From contig NZ_CP123229.1 of NCBI RefSeq assembly GCF_029855125.1, positions 3,578,501-3,642,500 of the forward strand: 64,000 bases of DNA, in the 5' to 3' direction. Positions 9,354 through 17,357 of the stretch are shown piece after piece. The notes below the pieces were generated by a model. The model did no database searches. It was not told the DNA's origin and saw nothing but the letters and a program-made list of their open reading frames with translations. The stretch is from Methylocapsa sp. D3K7. Lineage in GTDB: Bacteria > Pseudomonadota > Alphaproteobacteria > Rhizobiales > Beijerinckiaceae. Position 1 is the first letter of the stretch. Each line of letters starts with the position of its first letter. Made by a program: the position numbers and the translations under genes.

Positions 9354-10058
9354 CTAGGCCATTAGCTTGGTTGTCTCAAAGGATGCCGTCTCCTCAATCT
9401 GGCCGGAGCGCAGCCTGACGATGCGATCGCATTTGCTCGCAAGCGCGAGGTCGTGTGTGACAAGGATCAAGGTCGTCCCGCGGTCGCGCTTCAAGGCAAA
9501 CATAAGATCAATGATGGATTGGCCGGTTGTTTCATCGAGGTTTCCCGTCGGTTCGTCGGCGACGAGGATCACGGGATCTGGCGCGATTGCACGGGCAAGT
9601 GCGACACGCTGTTGCTCGCCGCCCGACAATTGTGCCGGGTAATGTCCAAATCTATGGTTCAATCCGACAGCATCCAGCTCAGCGCGCGCGCGCGCAAATG
9701 GAGCCGCAGCTCCGGCAAGCTCAAGCGGGATTGCGACATTTTCAAGCGCAGTCATTGTTGGAATGAGATGGAACGATTGGAACACAATGCCAATGCGCGC
9801 GCCGCGGAAGCGCGCGAGGTCATCCTCGCCGAGGCGGTCGAGGCAAACGCCATCCACCTCGATCTCACCAGCATCCGCCTGTTCAAGGCCAGCCATAACC
9901 ATAAGGAGGGTGGATTTTCCAGAACCCGAAGGGCCGACAAGACCGGTCGTCTGGCCGCGTGCGATTTGCAGCGAAATTCCCTTCAGGATATGAACCCTTG
10001 CGGCGCCGCGCCCTAGGCTCAGATGTACATTTTTTAATTTTACCGCCGGTTCATTCAT
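9354..10058 (-). CDS. ABC transporter ATP-binding protein, YbbA type
   Basis: A 234-residue LolD/MacB-class ATPase. It shows Walker A GPSGSGKST, the Q-loop in FQSFHLIPTMTA, the signature LSGGEQQRVALARA and Walker B VILVADEPTGNLDE, followed by the switch His in LVTHD. The ATG at 10058 was taken over the 9-codon-longer start because MNEPAVKL begins the conserved domain. It diverges from the tesA-like gene with only two bases between the start codons, the same partnership as E. coli tesA-ybbA. Its permease partner is probably the gene at 5359-7983. Confidence 0.9.
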   Translation of the reverse strand: MNEPAVKLKNVHLSLGRGAARVHILKGISLQIARGQTTGLVGPSGSGKSTLLMVMAGLEQADAGEIEVDGVCLDRLGEDDLARFRGARIGIVFQSFHLIPTMTALENVAIPLELAGAAAPFARARAELDAVGLNHRFGHYPAQLSGGEQQRVALARAIAPDPVILVADEPTGNLDETTGQSIIDLMFALKRDRGTTLILVTHDLALASKCDRIVRLRSGQIEETASFETTKLMA

Positions 10059-10060
10059 CC

Positions 10061-10804
10061 ATGCAATCCGCAACCGCCCGAACAACTATCTTGCAAACCT
10101 CAAAGCCGCAACCAAGGCTGTTGGGATATGGACATCCCAGCGCGTTTTTGCAATTGGCGGCCATCCTTTTGGCGGCGGCGCTCTCATCATACCCGGCTAT
10201 CGCCGCGGTGAAGGACGCGCCAACACTGAAAATCATTGCTTTCGGCGACAGTCTGGTCGCCGGTCTTGGAGTGGCCACCGATGCCGCCTTTCCCAGCGTC
10301 CTACAGGAGAAACTCCGCGCGGAAGGCTACAATGTGGCGATCATCAATGCCGGCGTCTCTGGCGACACAACATCTGGTGGCCTGGCCCGGCTGGATTGGA
10401 CGCTGGCTGGCGGCGCCGACGGCGTTATCCTGGAGCTCGGCGCCAACGATATGCTGCGCGGGATCGATCCAGACATCACTAAGGCCGCGCTCGATGCGAT
10501 GCTCGCAAAGCTCAAGGCGATGAATATCAAAGTTCTGATCGCGGGGATGAAGGCAACCCCGAGCCTTGGCCCGGAATTCAAATCGCGCTTCGATGCGATT
10601 TACCCGGAGCTCGCAAAGAAATATGACTTACCGCTCTATCCGTTTTTTCTCGATGGTGTGGCCGGGGATCCCTCCGTCAAACAGCCCGACGGTCTGCATC
10701 CCAATCCGGCCGGGGTGCAACGAATTGTCGCGAGCATACTTCCCACTGTGCGCAGCTTCCTTAGTCAATTGGACAAAAATGCCGCGCCGAAGACGGGTGA
10801 ATAA
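10061..10804 (+). CDS. tesA: Arylesterase / acyl-CoA thioesterase I-like GDSL hydrolase
   Basis: A 247-residue periplasmic SGNH hydrolase. A long N-region precedes a hydrophobic signal helix (about residues 27-49) ending in an AIAA-type cleavage site. Block I is FGDSL with nucleophile Ser64; block II Gly lies in GVSGDT; block III is GAND (Asn129); block V is DGLHPNPAG (Asp210, His213). The frame is open upstream to 9959, but the homology and signal peptide fit the ATG at 10061. That places it two bases from the divergent ATPase start, so promoters must lie inside the genes. The family acts on acyl thioesters, aryl esters and lysophospholipids. Confidence 0.9.
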   Translation: MQSATARTTILQTSKPQPRLLGYGHPSAFLQLAAILLAAALSSYPAIAAVKDAPTLKIIAFGDSLVAGLGVATDAAFPSVLQEKLRAEGYNVAIINAGVSGDTTSGGLARLDWTLAGGADGVILELGANDMLRGIDPDITKAALDAMLAKLKAMNIKVLIAGMKATPSLGPEFKSRFDAIYPELAKKYDLPLYPFFLDGVAGDPSVKQPDGLHPNPAGVQRIVASILPTVRSFLSQLDKNAAPKTGE

Positions 10805-10926
10805 CGCGCCGTTTTCCGGATCGGCAATTTCCTTTCCAGCGAATCTTCGATATAAGCCTGCGAGCTTATGTTCCCGTCCAGGTGTCGCGATGATTCGCAG
10901 TCTCCTGGCCTCGGCAGGAGGGATCC

Positions 10927-11460
10927 ATGCCCCGTCTCTTCACGGGTATAGAAATCCCTTCCGATCTCGCAACGGATCTTTCCATGTTGCGCGGCGGGCT
11001 CTCCGGCGCGCGCTGGATTGACGCTGAGAATTATCATCTGACGTTGCGATTCATCGGCGATATCGATGACTCGACCGCATATGACGTCCATTCGATCCTC
11101 GAAAAAATCCGGCATCCTCCGTTTACGGTGACGATTGAAGGATTGAGTTCGTTTGGCGGCGCCAAGCCCCGGGCACTCGTCGCCAAGGCGAAGGCGGCAA
11201 CCCCGTTGATCGAACTACAAGCGCGCCAGGAGAGCCTGATGCGGCGTATCGGCATCGCGCCCGAACCGCGCAAATTCACACCGCATGTCACGCTCGCGCG
11301 GCTGCGCGCGGCATCTTGCAACGGTGTTGCTGAATATCTATCGGCGAGAGGCTATTTCTTCTCGCGCCGATTTGAGGCGAAACGTTTTGTGTTGTTCTCG
11401 GCGCGGTCTTCGACTGGGGGCGGCCCCTATGTGGTAGAGGCGGCTTATCCGCTCGGGTGA
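10927..11460 (+). CDS. thpR: RNA 2',3'-cyclic phosphodiesterase
   Basis: A 177-residue 2H phosphoesterase (LigT/ThpR). Both signature HxTx motifs are present: HLTLRFIG (His37, Thr39) and HVTLARL (His120, Thr122), spaced as in the family. It hydrolyses 2',3'-cyclic phosphates at tRNA-half or RNA ends in the cytoplasm. The start follows a GGCAGGAGG ribosome-binding site. It stands alone between the tesA-like gene and a convergent P450 gene. Confidence 0.92.
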   Translation: MPRLFTGIEIPSDLATDLSMLRGGLSGARWIDAENYHLTLRFIGDIDDSTAYDVHSILEKIRHPPFTVTIEGLSSFGGAKPRALVAKAKAATPLIELQARQESLMRRIGIAPEPRKFTPHVTLARLRAASCNGVAEYLSARGYFFSRRFEAKRFVLFSARSSTGGGPYVVEAAYPLG

Positions 11461-11494
11461 CGTGCCATGCACGCCAATCAGAAAGAACGTAAGG

Positions 11495-12886
11495 TTAGCG
11501 CCTGCGTAAAATCATCGGTAGACCCCCATCCGGCCGCAGAGTAATCCGCTGCACAGGTTTCACCACGTGGTTTTCCTTCAGTTCAAGCGAGAAAGATCGC
11601 ATGATATAGGCGAGAATGATTGACGCTTCTTGCAATGAGAAAGAGGCGCCAATGCACACGCGGGGACCGGCGCCGAAGGGTAAGTAAGAGAACCGGTCGA
11701 TTTTTTCGCGCGCGCCGGGAAGAAAACGGCGGGGATCAAAACTATTTGGTTTGTCCCAGAGCAAGCGATGCCGGTGTAAGACCCATTGCGACACAATGAC
11801 CAAGGAGTTTTTCCGGATACGCTTACCGGCGAGGTCGTCCGGACCGATGGCCTGCCGGCTCATGCTGGCGACCGGCGGATAAAGACGCATGGCCTCCTCG
11901 ATGACCGCCCGCGTTTCAACAAGCCGCGCCGGATACTCCTCGACGGGACCAGGCAATACCGCGTCGGCCTCCGCCGCAAGTCTTTGCCGCCATTCCTCCG
12001 ACAGCGAGAGAAGAAACAAGGACCAGGTTAAAGCGTTTGCAGTGGTTTCGTGCCCCGCGGCGATAAAGGTCAGGATGTTGGCTCTGACTTCCGTATCGCT
12101 CAGCCCGGAGCCAGTTTGCGGATCTTGAGCTTCGAGAAGGAGGGTGAGGATATCGCGTGGCACAGTCTCCTTGTCACTCGCAAGAAGACGCTTGCGTTTG
12201 GCAACGATTGTGTCGACGACCGAAGCGAAAAATTTTTCGCCATCGCGATTTCCGATTTTGCCCCAGCGTGGCACCCAGTCGGGAAAGTCAAGCAGATCGA
12301 AGATGTCGAGCCGGCCGACGGAGGCGAAGTAGTCAGATGTTGCGGCGACGAACTGATCCAAGTCTTGCCCAAGCCCGTCCGAAAAGATTGTGCGCCCGAG
12401 GACATCGAGCGTCACGCGGCCCATTTCTGGCCGGACATCGATCATCCGCCCCTCGCGCATCCGCCCCCAGCGCGCGACGTGCTCCGCCGCTGCGGCGGCG
12501 AAGGCGCGCGAAAATGAGTTGACAGTCTTGGGCGTGAACAGGGGCGCCAAGGTTCGCCGTTGCATCCGCCAATCATCGCCTTCAGCTTCCAGAAGGCCTT
12601 CGCTTAGGCCTTGGCCGAGAATGCGCTTTTGCAAGGCGTCCTTGCGATAGTTGCCGGCGTTTTCAACAAACACGCGGCGGATCGCCGCAGGATCATTGAT
12701 CACCGCAATCGTGCCAAGGATGGTCGGGCCGATAAGAATTGGCAGTTCGAAATGCGCCTTGGTCCAGGTTTCGATTGGGTTTTTGCGCAAGACGCGCAAT
12801 GTTCCGATGGGCCCAAGCGGTGCGTCAAGCGGCATCGGCGCTGGTGGAGACGGCGGCTCAAAGAAAAGTTCTGTCATGATAGACAT
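11495..12886 (-). CDS. Cytochrome P450
   Basis: A 463-residue soluble-type P450. It shows the I-helix oxygen-binding motif AGHETT (277-282), the K-helix ExxR as EAMR (331-334), the PERF-like FDPRRFLP and the heme-binding loop FGAGPRVCIG with ligand Cys411. It has no fused reductase domain, and no ferredoxin or ferredoxin-reductase gene is next to it, so electrons must come from elsewhere. Sequence flavour (KNPIETW, GLSEGLLEAEGDDWRMQRRTLAP) resembles bacterial fatty-acid or CYP4/CYP102-like P450s, but the substrate cannot be told. A second possible start lies three codons downstream. Confidence 0.93.
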   Translation of the reverse strand: MSIMTELFFEPPSPPAPMPLDAPLGPIGTLRVLRKNPIETWTKAHFELPILIGPTILGTIAVINDPAAIRRVFVENAGNYRKDALQKRILGQGLSEGLLEAEGDDWRMQRRTLAPLFTPKTVNSFSRAFAAAAAEHVARWGRMREGRMIDVRPEMGRVTLDVLGRTIFSDGLGQDLDQFVAATSDYFASVGRLDIFDLLDFPDWVPRWGKIGNRDGEKFFASVVDTIVAKRKRLLASDKETVPRDILTLLLEAQDPQTGSGLSDTEVRANILTFIAAGHETTANALTWSLFLLSLSEEWRQRLAAEADAVLPGPVEEYPARLVETRAVIEEAMRLYPPVASMSRQAIGPDDLAGKRIRKNSLVIVSQWVLHRHRLLWDKPNSFDPRRFLPGAREKIDRFSYLPFGAGPRVCIGASFSLQEASIILAYIMRSFSLELKENHVVKPVQRITLRPDGGLPMILRRR

Positions 12887-13043
12887 ATCTAGGATTGATC
12901 GCGCCGCTTGGGAAGCGCGAAGCGAGTCACCGAGACGAGAGGAGGTCGTTCATGGTGGTGTCAACGACAGGCGCTCGCACGGATCGATATGCCAGCTTGC
13001 GGCACTGGCGGGCCCGATATAGAACCGTTGCCAGCAGCTGAAG

Positions 13044-13119
13044 GCTCCCTTCGTCTAGCGGTCTAGGACGTCGCCCTCTCACGGCGAAAACAGGGGTTCG
13101 ATTCCCCTAGGGAGCGCCA
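13044..13119 (+). tRNA. tRNA-Glu (anticodon CTC)
   Basis: A full cloverleaf is readable: the acceptor arms GCTCCCT and AGGGAGC pair over 7 bp. The D arm has TCTAGCGGTCTAGGA. The anticodon stem TCGCC/GGCGA encloses the loop CTCTCAC with anticodon CTC. The T arm reads CAGGGGTTCGATTCCCCT. The discriminator G and an encoded CCA end follow. It decodes GAG glutamate codons. Confidence 0.95.
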
Positions 13120-13454
13120 ATAATTTCAGTGACTTAGCGCTTATTGGCTGGGTCCAAGACATGGCCATAATATCGCGCTGAATTTGCGTGAAGTGCGGTG
13201 GAGCGCTCCGCATCGCGGCTGGACTTTTCCTTGCCGAGACGCCAATCCACGAAACTTCCCATGATCTTGCCAAGATGCCGGCTGTCGAGATCCAACAAAA
13301 GCTGTAGCGGCGTCTGGGAAGAGCTGGTTGCTATAAGCAGCCACAAGTCGCGCGCAACACCGGAGGCAGCAATGCCTAGACATTCGATGCACGATTATGT
13401 GAGCGACAAACGCTTCAATGACGATCTCGAGGACGTCGTGGCAAGTACGCTCGT
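13120..13454. other. Intergenic stretch after tRNA-Glu, no gene recognised
   Basis: Apart from an 8-bp inverted repeat (GCCAATAA at 13116-13123 and TTATTGGC at 13141-13148) that could form a hairpin at the tRNA 3' end, nothing is recognisable. Open frames here have no family resemblance, and one is the antisense of the tRNA. No integrase or att-like repeat was found, so there is no sign of an island inserted at the tRNA. Confidence 0.5.
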
Positions 13455-13799
13455 TCAGCGACGAACCCGGCCGCCGCGATGGTAGACGCCACCGCGATGG
13501 TAGGCACCCCCGCGGTACACGCCGCCGTGATGGTAGACACCTCCGCGGTACACTCCGCCGCGATAAACGCCGCCACGATAGACACCCCCGACGTATCCGG
13601 TTGCCGGATAACCCGCTACGTTGGGCCGGCAGCCTCCATAAGGACCACGATGAAAGCCCACACCACAGCCGCCGGCGACCAGCGTCACATGTGAGACTTG
13701 GCGAGCAACCGGCGATATTGGAAATGCATCGGCGTCAAAGGCGAATAAGACGGTAACCATGGCGGCGATGGCAGCCGCTCTGCAAAGGGTTCGATGCAA
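13455..13799 (-). CDS. GCG_CRPN-type small exported protein with GVYRGG repeats
   Basis: A 114-residue protein. A signal peptide (residues 1-25, ending FDADA) is followed by a motif GCGVGFHRGPYGGCRPN (49-65) characteristic of the GCG_CRPN prefix-to-repeat family. A low-complexity tail of about ten G-V/A-Y-R/H-G-G repeats follows, ending in Arg. The two Cys of the prefix are the only cysteines in the mature part. Such proteins are common in Hyphomicrobiales, are predicted periplasmic or extracellular, and have no assigned function. The repeat tail is mirrored by a degenerate 18- to 21-bp tandem DNA repeat, so copy number may vary between strains. Confidence 0.8.
   Translation of the reverse strand: MHRTLCRAAAIAAMVTVLFAFDADAFPISPVARQVSHVTLVAGGCGVGFHRGPYGGCRPNVAGYPATGYVGGVYRGGVYRGGVYRGGVYHHGGVYRGGAYHRGGVYHRGGRVRR
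13486..13590. repeat. Degenerate tandem repeat inside the GCG_CRPN gene
   Basis: Short units resembling GGTAGACACCTCCGCGGTA and GGTACACTCCGCCGCGATA follow one another through this stretch. They encode the Gly-Val-Tyr-Arg-Gly-Gly tail on the minus strand. There are no unique spacers, so it is a coding repeat and not a CRISPR array. Confidence 0.7.
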
Positions 13800-14051
13800 G
13801 CTCGTTCCTCCCCGTAAAACTCAACATGCTGTGGAGACTTTGGTCTAAGGCAGATTTGCGTCATAGCATCCGCCAGTGAGCTTCTCAAGGTGTTGCCGCA
13901 GAATGGAACAGGCGGACTTTCGATATGCAGAAGAAAACCGCTGAGAATTAGACTTCTATGCATTGACTTTCACATAATTTCACACATCGAGCGCATCGAT
14001 TCAGTGCATTTGCTGCAAGGCGTTTTAATTTTTGAATTGGGGAATTCGGCC

Positions 14052-14432
14052 ATGAAAAGAAGTTTGTTCACGGGCGCCGCGATCTTGATCTCGACACTTG
14101 TCATCGGCTGCCCGAATCGAGCCGATGCTTTTCGGGCGAGCCGTGGCGGCGGCTTCCATTCAGGCGCCGGCGGCGAGGCAGGCGCAGCACATGCCGGGGC
14201 GGAAGGTGGTGAGGCGAATGGCTACCATTCTGGCGCCTCGGGTGCCAATGGTGTGGCGGTCTATGATGGCGCCGTTGGCGTTGAAGCCGGCGCTTCCTAT
14301 GGCACCGTCCTCGGCGCGCAGAGCGGCGCCGTCGCGGCCGGGGGCGTCGCCGGTGGCGGGGAAACCCATGCGGCTGAGGGTGGCGGAAACGCCCAAGGAG
14401 CACGCCGCTTGAATGGCCGCCATTTCAAATGA
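14052..14432 (+). CDS. Exported Gly/Ala-rich protein of unknown function
   Basis: A 126-residue protein with a clear signal peptide (MKRSLFTGAAILISTLVIG, cleavage after RADA near residue 28). The mature part is built almost entirely of Gly, Ala, Glu and Val, with GYHSGASGANG, GAVGVEAGA and similar patches, ending in a basic RRLNGRHFK. The longer open frame to 13890 is ignored because the signal peptide starts at 14052. Family is not recognised. Low-complexity Gly-rich exported proteins of this kind can be matrix or surface proteins, but nothing shows that here. It diverges from the GCG_CRPN gene. Confidence 0.7.
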   Translation: MKRSLFTGAAILISTLVIGCPNRADAFRASRGGGFHSGAGGEAGAAHAGAEGGEANGYHSGASGANGVAVYDGAVGVEAGASYGTVLGAQSGAVAAGGVAGGGETHAAEGGGNAQGARRLNGRHFK

Positions 14433-14436
14433 GCGG

Positions 14437-14556
14437 TCAGGTCTTTTTCCCGCGAACGACGCGCAAGGCTAGCATGGTGATTCTGCCAATGAGAAGAGCA
14501 ATGAGGGCCAATAATCCAACTTCATGAGGCCGCATGGAACGTTTCTGTTCGCTCAT
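14437..14556 (-). CDS. Putative 39-residue single-TM protein
   Basis: A short frame preceded by AAAGGAAAT at a good distance from its ATG. It encodes a charged N-terminus (MSEQKRSMRPHE), one hydrophobic helix (VGLLALIALLIGRITMLAL) and a basic tail RVVRGKKT, so a small inner-membrane protein with the tail inside. The frame is open further upstream to 14694, but that part looks non-coding. It converges with the Gly/Ala-rich gene, whose stop is 4 bases away. The existence of the protein is plausible, not proven. Confidence 0.4.
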   Translation of the reverse strand: MSEQKRSMRPHEVGLLALIALLIGRITMLALRVVRGKKT

Positions 14557-15198
14557 GTCAGAGATTTCCTTTTTGCTTTCGGCTTTGCGAGACGCACTCC
14601 CGATCCTCCGCCATGCTCGGCAATGAACTCGACGCGGGCGGCGCGATAGCGAAGCCGCGGGCATGCCGACGCCTTCTGCCCGCTTCAACGTCATAATTGA
14701 AAAGCTGGATATTGGTAACTGCGGATTGAAACAAGCCGTGAAGAGCGCGAGTTGCCCTTATTTGCCATTGCCTAATGTTCTAAAAATAACATAGGCGGTG
14801 CTTTGAGCAAATGACGGAAAGGGAATCCGCATAGCAAAAGCACCTCCCCGTTAAGCTCTCGGCGCACTGTCGCCAGAGACACTTGGTGCATCGATGACGA
14901 GGCAACGCCACGCCACTGCGCTCCAAAGCTCCGCGGCCTCTTAGACAAGTTCTCGATTGCGCTCTCGGCTCTCAAGGAGCAATATCTGGCGGAGGTTCTT
15001 GATATTCGCGCTGTGGCGTAGCGAGCGGGACGGCCAGGAGGTACCAGCAACTGGCCGTCCCTCACCATCGGAACACCCCAAATGTCCAACAATGGCTACA
15101 GCGGAATGGCCGAGCCCCACACGGCCGTCCCTAACCATGCCGAACCGCCAGACGGTGCCCAACATGGCTAACGATAATACTACTACGCAACCGTAGGA
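14557..15198. other. Long intergenic stretch with an imperfect direct repeat
   Basis: No convincing gene is seen. Two related segments, 15053-15099 and 15123-15171, both begin GGCCGTCCCT.ACCAT and end in a variant of CCAACAATGGCTA. On the minus strand they give related short peptides ending MVRDGR or MVRDGQ. They may be a small repeat family or part of the leader of the phosphoesterase gene that follows. Confidence 0.4.
15053..15171. repeat. Pair of imperfect ~48-bp direct repeats
   Basis: Copy 1 spans about 15053-15099 and copy 2 about 15123-15171. They share GGCCGTCCCT, ACCAT, CCGAAC/CGGAAC-like blocks and the end CAAC(A)ATGGCTA. They lie just upstream of the metallophosphoesterase start. 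Similarity is partial, so common origin is likely but not certain. Confidence 0.4.
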
Positions 15199-17121
15199 GT
15201 GGCACTTGATCTCGATCAAACCGCTTCAAGAGCCGCGACGGATTTTGTGCCGCGGGCGTTCGATGAAGGGCTGATTCTGTCCATGAAGCTGATCATCGAT
15301 CCGCGCGGCGGCGATATCGAAGACGATGCGTCAAGCACGAAGCAGCGGTCGCTGTTCTCCCTTGCCGGCAGTTTGCTGGTAGAGATTAGCCTTCCCAAGC
15401 TGGTCCTGGCTTGGATCCTCCTGATTGGGGTGCCGGGCATCCTGCTCGGCATGGCGCCGCTCCTCGTCTCGCTTTGGATTGGCACAGTTTCGTGGAAGGC
15501 TTCCATTGTCCTGACAGGGATCTGGCCGCTCGTGCTCCTCTTTGCGCTCGCCGGCTTGGCTTGGTTTGGCGGGCGTCCTCTCATGCGCTTGATCGAAAGT
15601 AGTTTTTGGTCGCTCAACGCCTTGGGAGTTCAGCCGGGCTATATCATCTGCCGCGAGGGATTTCGGCATTTCGCCGAACGGTTTCTCCCGCACGGCGTCA
15701 GTCTGGCGCGGCGGGGTTCGGTCCGCGCGGCCAGCGCTGCGGTGTCGGGATTGGCGATCGCCGCGGCCATGTTTTGGGTCGCAATGCTCGCATGGCCCGC
15801 TTCGCGATGGGTTGGCAATCTTGCCGATCTCGCGTTACCGCACTTGCTCATCCCGGTCGTGCTAACGAACGCCGTCGTTATTGTCGCGGCGTATTTTGGT
15901 GGAGCGGCATTGATATGGGGTGTTGCCGACGCGACGATGGCCCAGCCCCGCGATCTGGAGTCCTTTGATACGCCCCCGCAGGGCGGCCGGTCTTGGCGCG
16001 TGGCCCACTTGTCCGATATCCACGCCGTCGGCGAGCGGTATGGCTTCCGGATCGAGAGCGGAAGGTCTGGTCCACGCGGCAACGGCAGGCTCCGGCAAGC
16101 CCTCGCACGATTGGATGAGATCCACGCAAAGCAGCCGCTCGACGCAATTCTAATTACCGGAGATTTGACCGACGCCGGCCGTTCGGCGGAATGGGCGGAG
16201 TTTTTCGACGCCTTGGCGCCCCATCCGCAGCTCGCGGCGCTCGTAATCGGGCTCCCCGGCAACCACGACGTCAATGTGGTGGACCGGGCTAACCCAGCCC
16301 GCCTCGACCTGCCAGGAAGCCCCAAGAAGCGGTTGCGTCAAGTCCGGACCGTCTCCGCACTCGCGGCGATCCAGGGCGACAAGGTCCGGGTGCTCGACCG
16401 AGTCTCCGGCAAGCTCGGGGATACGCTCGCACAAACCCTGGGGCCGCATCTTAACGAAATGGCCGCCTTCGCGGATACGGGATCCTTGCTGCTTTCGAGG
16501 CGCTTAGCGGATCTGTGGGCGACAATCTTTCCCATGGTGCGGCCGCCCGGCACCGACGATGGGCTCGGGGTGATCGTGCTGAATTCGAACGCCGAGACGC
16601 ATTTCTCTTTCACGAATGCGCTCGGGCTGGTCTCATATGCGCAAGCCAAGGCCATCGACATTGCCGCCAAACAATACCCACGCGCGTGCTGGATCGTGGC
16701 GCTTCACCACCACCTCGTCGAATATCCCATGCCGGCGAAGGCGCTGTCCGAGCGCATCGGCACTGCCCTGATCAATGGAAGCTGGTTTGTGCGGCATCTG
16801 CAACGCCTGGCCGGCCACGCGGTGGTCATGCACGGCCACCGGCATATCGACTGGATCGGCGCGTGCGGCGGTCTGCTGATCGTCTCCGCGCCATCCCCTG
16901 TGATGCAAGCGACCGACGGCTGCGACACTTATTTCTATGTCCACACCCTAGCGGTGGTGAGCGACGGCAAGCTCCGGCTGCTCGAACCGGACCGGATCGA
17001 CCTGCCATGGCAGCAATTCCCCGACGATTTCGCGGCGGTTGAAAACGGGCGCGAATTCGTGAAAGACGCGACGCGCCCAATAAGCATGGGACACTTACCT
17101 GGCGAATCGAGCATCGAATAG
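15199..17121 (+). CDS. Membrane-anchored metallophosphoesterase
   Basis: A 640-residue protein. The N-terminal third (about residues 50-250) holds four to five hydrophobic helices; the rest is a calcineurin-like phosphoesterase. The metal-binding motifs are in order: LSDIH (near 271-275), GDLTDAG (near 316), GNHDV (near 356), ALHHH and HGHRH (near 549). It should be a two-metal phosphodiesterase or phosphatase on one face of the inner membrane. The start is a GTG next to AGGAG; an ATG at 15283 is a possible alternative. It precedes the Mrp-like operon by 236 bases in the same direction. Substrate is unknown. Confidence 0.82.
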   Translation: MALDLDQTASRAATDFVPRAFDEGLILSMKLIIDPRGGDIEDDASSTKQRSLFSLAGSLLVEISLPKLVLAWILLIGVPGILLGMAPLLVSLWIGTVSWKASIVLTGIWPLVLLFALAGLAWFGGRPLMRLIESSFWSLNALGVQPGYIICREGFRHFAERFLPHGVSLARRGSVRAASAAVSGLAIAAAMFWVAMLAWPASRWVGNLADLALPHLLIPVVLTNAVVIVAAYFGGAALIWGVADATMAQPRDLESFDTPPQGGRSWRVAHLSDIHAVGERYGFRIESGRSGPRGNGRLRQALARLDEIHAKQPLDAILITGDLTDAGRSAEWAEFFDALAPHPQLAALVIGLPGNHDVNVVDRANPARLDLPGSPKKRLRQVRTVSALAAIQGDKVRVLDRVSGKLGDTLAQTLGPHLNEMAAFADTGSLLLSRRLADLWATIFPMVRPPGTDDGLGVIVLNSNAETHFSFTNALGLVSYAQAKAIDIAAKQYPRACWIVALHHHLVEYPMPAKALSERIGTALINGSWFVRHLQRLAGHAVVMHGHRHIDWIGACGGLLIVSAPSPVMQATDGCDTYFYVHTLAVVSDGKLRLLEPDRIDLPWQQFPDDFAAVENGREFVKDATRPISMGHLPGESSIE

Positions 17122-17357
17122 CGAGCTTGTCAAAATCGCCTGCTTCCGAAGGGCGACGCCACACAACCGTCCTAAACCGCGCAACGTTGGCGGAATCGGA
17201 GGAGCATGGTAACTTTGCCGCGTCAACGGAAGCAGATGAGATCTCGGATGCCCAGCCGCACCGGCATAGAGTATGAGCAACTTTCACGCTGGGTCGTTGC
17301 GCTGTTGCCTGCACCATCTGCCGTACATCGTCTCCCCGCTGCTCGACGGATTGCCTC

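Noticed and set aside
13079..13273. 64-residue minus-strand frame next to the tRNA
   Set aside because: Its end is the antisense of tRNA-Glu (the LPRGIEPLFSP tail is a typical tRNA antisense peptide). It has no other support.
13480..13600. Short regular repeats that could look like CRISPR
   Set aside because: There are no unique spacers, the repeats are degenerate and they encode the tail of an exported protein. No cas genes are present.
17122..17357. Possible missed Mrp gene or leader peptide before mrpE
   Set aside because: The only frame (about 17272-17358) is short and polar with no family likeness, so no gene was called.
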